Shown here: in pieces, positions 10,556-17,644 of the stretch
Layout: every line of letters starts with the position of its first letter
How positions within the stretch are numbered: the first letter of the stretch is position 1
NCBI GenBank assembly: GCA_963556255.1
Contig: OY744606.1
Coordinates: 5,399,127 to 5,463,126, forward strand
Source of the DNA: Allolobophora icterica
Lineage: Eukaryota; Annelida; Clitellata; Crassiclitellata; Lumbricidae
DNA length: 64,000 nt
Direction of reading: 5' to 3'
Made by a program: the position numbers and the translations under genes
Notes under the pieces: model-generated
The model's input: the letters and a program-made list of their open reading frames with translations, nothing else
Told to the model about the DNA's origin: nothing
Databases searched by the model: none

Positions 10556-11130
10556 CTAGAAATTTATAAAGCGCCTCTCGCAGAATAACTATTCAGAGGC
10601 GCTCGCAGCACAGATGCCCCGGGGAAACAAAAATGCCTTTAGGGAACGCGAGACCGATAAGGAAAAGTCAGTCATTAGTTTGGCACTGAGCAGAGGGGGA
10701 AGGTCATTCCAGATCGTGCCATGGGACCCACTTCAGCAAACGCCCGGTGCTGGGCCAAGGCAGTTTTAGCCCTGGGAACAAAAAGATCAAGCCGATTTAC
10801 AGAGCGCAGTGAGAGAGAAGACGATGCAGATAGCAGTTTTCGCAGATTGTTCGAGAGATATTTTGGGGCAGTAGGCTGCTGAGATTTAGAGACAAGGAAG
10901 AGGATCTTATATCGGATGCGCGCAGCAATAGGGAGCCAGTGAAGGACATCAAGCATGTAAGTAGAGATATGGGCAAAGCGGGGGAGTCAAGCGATGAGCC
11001 TAGCAGAAGGATTTAGAACAGAATGAAGGGGGGGGGAGAGACGCTACTTGGGGAGACCCATGAGGAGCGAGTTGCAGTAGTCCAAGTGTGAGCAGACAAA
11101 TGCGTGAACTATGGTGGTAAAGACGTATGG
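10556..11130 (-). pseudogene. CR1/L2-like LINE 3' end, minus strand
   Basis: Minus-strand translation from about 10956 gives MLDVLHWLPIAARIRYKILF, APKYLSNNLRKLLSAS, RSVNRLDLFVPRAKTAL and HRAFAEVGP, the C-terminal RT-tail pattern of the other LINE fragments. Its 3' end at about 10556 carries an ATAAAGCGCCTC box. AACTATTCAGAGGCGCT resembles the GCGCCTCTGAATAG end near 50615 and 53610. Frame breaks make it inactive. Confidence 0.8.
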
Positions 11131-11204
11131 GTTTCACTTATGGCTCTAAAGAAAAAGCCAGGGAGGGTGTTCTATTAAGCTTTCACTGGATTTGTGCCAG
11201 TAGT

Positions 11205-11317
11205 ATATTGTAATTGTAATGTGACATTTATAAAGCGCCACTCAAGAAAACACTCAAAAATGGCGCTCCCGACCTGAACCAGTGAATTCACTGTAAGACA
11301 ATACAGACTTCAGGCGC

Positions 11318-11320
<3 letters not shown>
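11205..11320 (-). mobile_element. LINE 3' tail, minus strand
   Basis: TTTATAAAGCGCCACTCAAG followed by GGCGCTCCCGACC-GAA and CAGACTTCAGGCGCTTG matches 51955-52045, another minus-strand LINE tail. Only about 110 bp of 3' end is present. Confidence 0.7.
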
Positions 11321-11753
<433 letters not shown>

Positions 11754-11808
11754 AACCAAGGCCTTATAACTTGGAGGGTACAAGTTCGAACTTTCACTGA
11801 GGTCTTTA
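11754..11808 (+). mobile_element. SINE head fragment
   Basis: CTTATAACTTGGAGGGTACAAGTTCGAAC and CACTGAGG match the head of the SINE at 8745-8790 with few differences. The core and tail are missing. Confidence 0.5.
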
Positions 11809-11811
11809 GAT

Positions 11812-12523
11812 TACATCGATGTCCTCCTCCCTTTCCTGACACTACTATGCAACTCCTCGCTCCGTGACGGTACTCTTCCAGCTTCGCAGAAGAGGTCGAT
11901 TGTTACTCCTATCCTCAAGCAAGCCGGTCTCGACTCTTCGGACCCTGCACACTTCAGGCCCATTGCGAACGTCTCATTTATTTCTAAAATCATCGAGAAA
12001 TTAGTCGCTCAGCAATTATTGACTTACCTTGATGCTAATAACTTACTTCCTGTCTATCAATCTGGCTTCCGCAAAGGTCATTCTACAGAAACCCTTCTCC
12101 TTCGCCTCCTCTCTGATTTCTATGGCGTCATTGATCGCTCCCAAGTCTCCCTTCTTGCACTCTTCGATGTCAGCGCTGCCTTTGACTCGGTCGACCATGA
12201 CATCCTCCTCAATCGCTTGTCTGTATCATTCGGTCTATCTGAAAAGCCCCTTGAGTGGCTAGCCTCCTACCTTTCTGACCGCTCCTCATTGGTTGTCTAC
12301 TGTTCTACCAGGTCCCTCTGGACCCCAGTCCGTTTTGGCCTTCCTCAGGGATCAGTTTTGGGTCCCCTCCTCTATATTGTCTTCACCTCTGATCTCAGTC
12401 GCCTTCTTGCCACTTGTTCTTTGTCCAACCATTTATATGCTGACGATATAAGGCTAACACCCACTGCTTTCCCTCTGACGCCGCCGCTGCAGTCCGCCTC
12501 ATGTGCCACTCCACTGACTCTTT
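11812..12523 (+). pseudogene. CR1/L2-like LINE reverse transcriptase, part 1 (host of the array)
   Basis: One frame from about 11818 encodes the N-terminal and palm parts of a LINE RT: AHFRPIANVSFISKIIEKLV, YQSGFRKGHSTETLLLRLL, FDVSAAFDSVDHDILLNRL with the first catalytic Asp, FGLPQGSVLGPLLY and the LYADD active site at about 12437. A frameshift between 12450 and 12475 moves the frame, and DAAAAVRLMCHSTDS continues to 12521. The LTR array interrupts the gene after 12523. Joining 12523 to 49835 continues the same frame as S-L-T-T-W-M-S-S-N-R-L. No endonuclease is present, so the LINE was already 5'-truncated. Confidence 0.9.
12520..12523. other. Target site duplication, left copy (CTTT)
   Basis: The CTTT directly before TGTGGCG matches the CTTT directly after CGCCACA at 49831-49834. 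Collapsing the two restores the LINE codons TCT-TTG-ACT. Confidence 0.85.
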
Positions 12524-12808
12524 TGTGGCGGTTTGGCCACAAGGCACGAACGAAGGAATATAATGATAGCTGTCTTAATTAATTAACGTCTTATTCGATG
12601 GGTGGCGCTTTATAACTGTTCGATTATAATTATAATTACAAGTGCTGTATTTTATTTTTGCCATTTTAACGCTTTAATTTATTAATTACAATAAGAGAAC
12701 ACACCGTCTGTCCAATAATTAGTGGCTAAACATAGGGAGGCCGCTTAATATAGTTGGTAGATGTTTCGATTTTGGACACCTCTATTTAAGAAGACGGTGA
12801 TGGCCTAC

Positions 12809-12816
12809 TATATAAG
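12809..12816 (+). promoter_or_regulatory. TATA box of LTR 1
   Basis: TATATAAG sits in CCTACTATATAAGTATGG, about 285 bp into the LTR. A start site is expected near 12838-12842, just upstream of the ATG at 12857. The call is from consensus and spacing only. Confidence 0.6.
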
Positions 12817-12856
12817 TATGGAGGCATGAATATGGTTTACGTACTAACTTATAATC

Positions 12857-13207
12857 ATGCAGACCAATCAATGTAGCCTTCCTATGGAGGCCAGAATAAC
12901 GTCTTACGTACGAGACCATAGCGTGCAGATAGATGCAGATGGATTCATAGAGCTTGCCTCACGCTGCGTTGCCTATATCGTAGGACGGCGTTACTGCGTC
13001 CTGCATATACAGCGATACGGTTCTTTAGTGTCGTTGGTTAGCGATAAATACTGCACTCCGTGTGGTAGTATACGGCGAGTGATAAAGCGAGTTCCAGGTT
13101 TCGGGCAAGTTACAAATATATTTACGGACGAGAGGGCGTCCGAGAAAAGGCTAATCTGTGCGATCCCGGGTTACAGCCGAATCGATCGCTCTCGGGTGAA
13201 GGATTGA
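12857..13207 (+). CDS. LTR-encoded 116-aa ORF, unknown (LTR 1)
   Basis: This begins at the first ATG downstream of the expected transcription start and ends TGA. The product has five cysteines, including an RYC and a KYCTPCGS segment, and a basic middle (IRRVIKRV). I see no signal peptide or membrane span and recognise no family. It is identical in all five LTRs, but so is surrounding non-coding DNA, so identity is not evidence of selection. As a leader ORF it could reduce or regulate translation of ORF1, or be a small accessory protein. It could equally be chance. Confidence 0.35.
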   Translation: MQTNQCSLPMEARITSYVRDHSVQIDADGFIELASRCVAYIVGRRYCVLHIQRYGSLVSLVSDKYCTPCGSIRRVIKRVPGFGQVTNIFTDERASEKRLICAIPGYSRIDRSRVKD

Positions 13208-13391
13208 GTCCGCCGATCCGACAGGTTTGGGGCCCACCCTGCCGTTAGATCGCGAAAAGGTCTGAATCTCGATTGTTGGTAGTTTGCGGGCTGAGTATAG
13301 CTCGGGGAAAGACCGATAGTGAGAGATTGAGAGCTCACAGGTCTGTTCCGGTAACGTACGGGGCAAAGAGTTTCTTGGTGACCGTCTGATA

Positions 13392-14030
13392 AACCTCGGG
13401 CAAGGCCCCGCTGTTGATAGTCAGAGATACACGGGCAAAGACCCGGTGATACGCGGGCAAAGACCCGGTGTTGACCGTCAGATATAAACGGGCAAAGACC
13501 CGGTGGTACCCGTTAGAGATACGCGGGCAAAGACCCGGTGTTGATAGTCAGAGATAAACGGGCAAATACCCGGAGATACGCGGGCAAAGACCCGGTGTTG
13601 ACCGTCAGATATAAACGGGCAAAGACCCGGTGGTAGCCGTCAGAGATACACGCGGAAAGGCCCCGCTGTTGACCGTTAGAAATACACGGGCAAAGACCCG
13701 GAGATACGCGGGCAAAGACCCGGTGTTGACCGTCAGATATACACGGGCAAAGACCCGGTGGTACCCGTCAGAGATACACGGGCAAAGACCCGGAGATACG
13801 CGGGCAAAGACCCGGTGTTGACCGTCATATATAAACGGGCAAAGACCCGGTGGTAGCCGTCAGAGATACACGCGGAAAGGCCCCGCAGTTGACCGTCAGA
13901 GATACACGGGCAAAGACCCGGTGGTAGCCGTTAGAGATACACGGGCAGAGTCCCAGCTGTTGACCGTCAGAGAAACACGCGGAAAGGCCCCGCAGTTGAC
14001 CGTCTGAGATACACGGGCAAAGACCCGGTG
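13392..14030 (+). repeat. Hairpin minisatellite in LTR 1
   Basis: Twenty units, mostly spaced 20-36 bp, each contain a small inverted repeat. Common type: CGGG-CAAAGA-CCCG. Second type (13650, 13872, 13979): GCGG-AAAGGCC-CCGC. The first unit is CGGG-CAAGGC-CCCG. Linkers alternate between GTGTTGACCGTCAGATATA, GTGGTAGCCGTCAGAGATAC and a short GAGATAC or GTGATAC form. Both stem arms change together between types, so pairing is kept; only the CGGGCAGAGTCCCAG unit is weakened. The region lies downstream of the TATA box and so should be in the transcript leader. Confidence 0.85.
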
Positions 14031-14271
14031 GTGATAACTCAGTTAAAGTATCGTCCATAAAAGCTGAGCAGTGCGATCCCGAGTTACAGCAAAAACTAAT
14101 CACTCTTGGGTATTGGATTGACCGCCGATTCGACAGGTTTGGGGCCCACCCTGCCGTTAGATCGCGAGCCGGTCTGAATCCCGATTGTGGAAGTTTAGCA
14201 GGCTGAGTAAACCTCGGGGAGAGACCGATCGTCCGAGAGTTAGAGAAAACACAGGTCTGTATAGGTAAAGT

Positions 14272-14543
14272 GCGGAGAAACATTCCGCTGGTGACGTCCG
14301 GTGAAGTACCGGAACGATCTTGTTGAAACTGTTCGATAACATCGGCGAACAACCGGTGAATCTCAATACGCGGTAACCGGGTTTGGCTGTTTTACGCGTC
14401 ATAGTTACTCCCGCGGTTTACCGGCAAATATCCGTCCGGAAGACCATCCGGACGATCCGACCGTTGTCTGTTCCAGTGTTCGGGAAAGTTCCCACGGTGG
14501 GAAGCTACACAGGTCTGTGTGCAATAACGGGGTAAAGTTACCC
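14272..14543 (+). promoter_or_regulatory. Chain of individual stem-loops in the LTR leader
   Basis: Perfect short stems follow the minisatellite: GCGGA/TCCGC (14272-14288), CCGGT-GAAGT-ACCGG (14298-14312), a 7-bp CGTCCGG/CCGGACG stem with an 8-nt AAGACCAT loop (14433-14454), GGGA-AAGT-TCCC (14482-14493) and GGGTA-AAGT-TACCC (14530-14543). Most loops contain AAAG, AAGT or GAAG, like the minisatellite loops. The same series is present in every LTR. The function is unknown; a structured RNA leader is inferred. Confidence 0.6.
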
Positions 14544-15145
14544 ACAGATACCGTTAGCAGAATCGAGTGTGAGTACCGAGAAACGAAGCCTACGAGTCTG
14601 TGCGCTCCCGGAAAAAGACCCAACTGTTACGTTCTCTATTTTATTCAGACAGTCATGTTCAAGAGATACGGCTAGTGGAGTAAGGGCCCACTCTGCTGCT
14701 CAGGTCTCGAGACAGACTAATTCTGAATAGTGGGAGGATAAAAGGTTGTGTAAACCGGAAAGAGATCAGACCAAGATATTCGGGTCGGGTATTCGGGTAC
14801 CCAGGTCCGAAAGAGACACGTCCGCTTTACTAGCGAAACCCAGCTAGTCAGAGTCCCAGGGTGAAGTGTACGAGAGTTCCCGGTTAAAGGAACATTAACG
14901 CAGACCAAGAGTAAACGATACGAGAAAGTCCGGGTAGTCGGGTATCCAGATAGAACATATTTGCTTGCAGCAACACACAGCTCTGAGGACTGATTGAAGT
15001 GCGAGGTTGGGCCCCCCTCGTGCGTAGGTCAGAACAAAGGTCTGTGTGTGTAGATAGCGAAGGTTATAGAGAGAGGACCTTCACTATCAGAGTGCCATAG
15101 AGACCCGTTATCTTTCGAAGCAGAATTCATCATTGTGAGGCCGGT

Positions 15146-17644
15146 ATGCCGCACACGGAAACACAGCTAGAGATACGTGACAGTAAGAAGACGCGTTGCC
15201 CGATGGATACGTGTCTTCTATTACATGACGCAGAGACTCGTCATAAGTACTCCTTGTTCCCTGAACTTAGAGAACGTTTGGTGTTCCATGATAACGGCGA
15301 TAGTTCAAGAGTCACGAGGTGCAGAATGGTCCGTCAAAGTTCAGACCAGGTAGAGAGGAAGAGAAAGCCCGTAACTAGGAAGGTACACAGAAAGGCAAAG
15401 ACTGCTGCAGGTAAAAGATCGAACCCTGTTCTGAAGGACGGCCATCCTCAGGACGTTGCCCACCCGGTGACCGCGGAAGTGGCAGAGTCTGATGCCGAGA
15501 CCGAGCTCTACAGTGTAGCCTCTCATAGTAAAGCGGTAAACCCTGAACCTCCTCTGACAGGAATGGTCACTATGGACAGAGATAAGCCTTTTGACGGGGA
15601 CAATAGGCAAGGCAGTGACTCGGGTGGCTCCAGACGGGTAGTGGGCTGGAGTCACCACAGGAACCCGCCCGGCGCGGCAGGGCAGGCGTCCGGGCGGCGA
15701 ACGCCACAAACTGGTACCAGAAGTGGGGTACCAGCGTTTCCTATCCACAGATCAGGGGAAGGCCCTGAAGATGCAGATGACGAGTCCGATGATATCCCTA
15801 ACCGTGAATACAGAAGCTTGGACCACAAAGGTGCACGTCCAAAGACACGGCAAAATGAGCAGAAGTTGTTTGGCGAATTGCTCGCACTTGGTGCAGCCAA
15901 TACAATCGAAACGGTAGCTGGGGCCCGTAGTGGCCACGAAAGAGGTTCGTTTTCTCTCGCCGGTGTTGAAGGATGGCTGAGAAACGTTCCAAGGACTATT
16001 GAGACAGTTGTCCAGAACGATGTGGAAAATCAGAGATACCGGTTCGGTCAACGAACTGTTGAAGAGACTGGGCTTGATGTATCAAGGCCTTCTGAGAATA
16101 TCAGGATACCACGAGTTTTACGCTTGAAAAATATAGAAAGAATGCCAGACGTGTTTAAGGAGATGTCAGTGCCTTTTCCTGGGGATGGCACAGTCCTAAA
16201 GAGAGTGCCCGGATTAATTGAAGACGCTAGAGTACCGCGAAAATTGCAAGAGAGAAGGGTAGAAGCCATGCCAGGAGACTTTGAGCAGCTTCGAGTTACT
16301 AGTCTTAGACAAGATACACAGCCACTACATTTGAAGAGGGCTGATGGTATGCCAAGAGCGTATGAGGAAGTCCGGGTACCGCGTTACCTAAACGATGATA
16401 TCGTTGCGAAGAAAGCGAATGTTTGTGAGGCACGTCAGCGGAACGAAGACGATCGAAGATCTTTGACAGATATAGTGGATTGGAAAGCGGAGATGTCTTA
16501 CTTGCGACAGAGCGTAGCGACAATGAGTAAGAGGCTAGAAGAACTATCGGCTCCCGCTGCTCATCAGAAAGAGTTGTTCCGAGGGGAAAATCCGGGGAAC
16601 CCGTTGGGCCCAGGTTTCCGGGAGGACTGCCAAGGACAACTAAAGATGAATGAGTCAGCACGGAACCGAGGTTTCCCAGAAACACGTGAGAAAGTTTCGC
16701 ATTCTGAAACTGTGGAAAAGACGCTCACCCGCTGTTTTCCGAAGGATAGCAGAATAATGTCGCAAGGTGTAAAGACAGAAAACTCGTGGAGTCAAGATTT
16801 TCAAGAAAATCGTGAAGCTGAAAGTGCGGAAAAGTGGCGGACCCGAGGTTCCCCAGAGAAACGTGAGAAGCTTGCAGAGGCTAAAAGTGCATGTGGCTCG
16901 CGAAGCCGTGGTTATCCAGAGGATCCTGAGAAACGTTGGCAGGTTGGAAGCTCTCTTAAACCGCCGAGCCGAGGTTACACAGAGAAAGGCGAGAGGATAT
17001 CCCGTGATGAAAAGTCAAGAGAATCACGTGGTCAGTTTCTGCTGAAAAGAGACATGGTTGAGGTGAGACAACCTTCGTCAGATGGCGCTTCAGATACAGA
17101 GGTTAAAAGCGTTTACAGAGAAGCGGCCGTGAGTAACAGAAGTTTTAGACGGAAAGATCCTATGAAATATGAAAGAGAGACGTATGGTCGGGTTAATCTA
17201 TCCGAGTATGACAGACACGATAGAGACCAAGTAACCCATGAAGAAACAGACGAAGAAAGGAAAACGGAAACGGACAGAGATCCTTTCTCGAGGAAATCGA
17301 CCAAAGAGCGATGCTCTAGAGGCCAGAATACCGATTGTAAAGGTAGTAATCGCCTCGGTGGTAGTGGTGTTGTTAAGGTCGCCGACGGTGCGCGGAAAGT
17401 GACTCGACCGAAGACCGTGTTAACAATAATGACCGTTTCGTCGGGAGGGCGTCGTCAGGTGCAGTCGACAGCCAATGGGAAGCTCCCGTTCTGTACGAGG
17501 AATCCGACCGATCTAAGAAGCCAAAAAAGAGAGATGTTTGCGCAGAAGACCGAAATTCCCAGAGTTTGCGAAATGAACGCAAAGGGTCAGATTTCGAGTC
17601 TTTCGCAGGCGGCGATCCGCGTGGAGACGGTCGGGCTGCATTAA
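15146..17644 (+). CDS. ORF1: 832-aa repeat-rich Gag-extension protein (copy 1)
   Basis: It starts at ATG 15146 inside the LTR. Residues 1-187 are LTR-encoded; the frame then crosses the LTR end and primer-binding site without a stop. It is strongly charged (Arg, Glu, Lys, Asp). About residues 332-425 hold four diverged repeats of the form xMPxxFExxRVPxxL. About 445-480 could form a coiled coil (SYLRQSVATMSKRLEEL). About 505-640 hold six or seven 20-residue repeats of the form SRGYPEDPEKR. I recognise no domain. The last 89 codons overlap ORF2's frame and look out of register, so the natural product may shift to -1 before them and become a Gag-PR fusion. Confidence 0.65.
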   Translation: MPHTETQLEIRDSKKTRCPMDTCLLLHDAETRHKYSLFPELRERLVFHDNGDSSRVTRCRMVRQSSDQVERKRKPVTRKVHRKAKTAAGKRSNPVLKDGHPQDVAHPVTAEVAESDAETELYSVASHSKAVNPEPPLTGMVTMDRDKPFDGDNRQGSDSGGSRRVVGWSHHRNPPGAAGQASGRRTPQTGTRSGVPAFPIHRSGEGPEDADDESDDIPNREYRSLDHKGARPKTRQNEQKLFGELLALGAANTIETVAGARSGHERGSFSLAGVEGWLRNVPRTIETVVQNDVENQRYRFGQRTVEETGLDVSRPSENIRIPRVLRLKNIERMPDVFKEMSVPFPGDGTVLKRVPGLIEDARVPRKLQERRVEAMPGDFEQLRVTSLRQDTQPLHLKRADGMPRAYEEVRVPRYLNDDIVAKKANVCEARQRNEDDRRSLTDIVDWKAEMSYLRQSVATMSKRLEELSAPAAHQKELFRGENPGNPLGPGFREDCQGQLKMNESARNRGFPETREKVSHSETVEKTLTRCFPKDSRIMSQGVKTENSWSQDFQENREAESAEKWRTRGSPEKREKLAEAKSACGSRSRGYPEDPEKRWQVGSSLKPPSRGYTEKGERISRDEKSRESRGQFLLKRDMVEVRQPSSDGASDTEVKSVYREAAVSNRSFRRKDPMKYERETYGRVNLSEYDRHDRDQVTHEETDEERKTETDRDPFSRKSTKERCSRGQNTDCKGSNRLGGSGVVKVADGARKVTRPKTVLTIMTVSSGGRRQVQSTANGKLPFCTRNPTDLRSQKREMFAQKTEIPRVCEMNAKGQISSLSQAAIRVETVGLH
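15712..15729 (+). promoter_or_regulatory. Primer-binding site, tRNA-Leu type (copy 1)
   Basis: TGGTACCAGAAGTGGGGT starts 3 nt after the LTR's final CA. It begins TGG, complementary to the universal CCA, and fits the 3' end of a leucine tRNA of the ACCAG-acceptor type with about one mismatch, as judged from memory of metazoan tRNA-Leu. ORF1 is read straight through it. Confidence 0.75.
17377..17644 (+). promoter_or_regulatory. ORF1/ORF2 overlap, candidate -1 frameshift region (copy 1)
   Basis: ORF2's frame opens after the TAA at 17374-17376 and ORF1 stops at 17642-17644. No ATG lies in ORF2's frame before the first acidic block. Read in ORF2's frame, the overlap gives SDSTEDRVNNNDRF and YEESDRSKKPKKRD, which resembles flanking Gag text better than ORF1's own reading does. 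An A6G run lies at 17523-17529, but in ORF1 phase it reads CAA-AAA-AGA and is not a canonical X-XXY-YYZ heptamer. Confidence 0.45.

Larger units (their letters stand above)
12524..15708 (+). repeat. LTR 1 (5' LTR), 3185 bp
   Basis: It begins TGTGGCGGTTTGGCC and ends GAACGCCACA; the 7-bp ends TGTGGCG / CGCCACA are inverted. Order inside: AT-rich U3-like part to about 12808, TATA box, 116-aa ORF, first GGTTTGGGGCCCACCC module (about 13223), hairpin minisatellite, second such module (about 14135), single hairpins to 14545, two more diverged modules (about 14680 and 15012), then the first 187 codons of ORF1. At 3.2 kb it is far longer than most animal LTRs. I see no canonical AATAAA signal, so the R/U5 border is unplaced. 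Confidence 0.9.

Noticed and set aside
12019..12582. A 187-aa intact reverse transcriptase gene
   Set aside because: The frame shifts after YADD and its last residues are LTR sequence; it is the left half of an interrupted LINE.
13223..13245. Primer-binding site at TTTGGGGCCCACCC
   Set aside because: It recurs within the LTR in several diverged modules, fits no tRNA 3' end well and is not next to an LTR terminus; the site at 15712 is far better.
13392..14030. CRISPR-like array of about 30-bp repeats
   Set aside because: Units are joined by equally repetitive linkers, not unique spacers; there are no cas genes, and the setting is an LTR in an animal genome. It is a minisatellite of hairpins.
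13825..14352. 175-aa minus-strand ORF with repeated Cys-Ile-Ser text (and its copies)
   Set aside because: It is the antisense reading of the minisatellite; the peptide repeats follow from the DNA repeats.
15341..15748. 135-aa minus-strand ORF in the LTR
   Set aside because: Shadow of ORF1 on the opposite strand with no family features.
17523..17529. Canonical A-AAA-AAG slippery heptamer for -1 frameshifting
   Set aside because: In ORF1 phase the run reads CAA-AAA-AGA, so the heptamer is out of register, and by then the overlap already looks correct in ORF2's frame.
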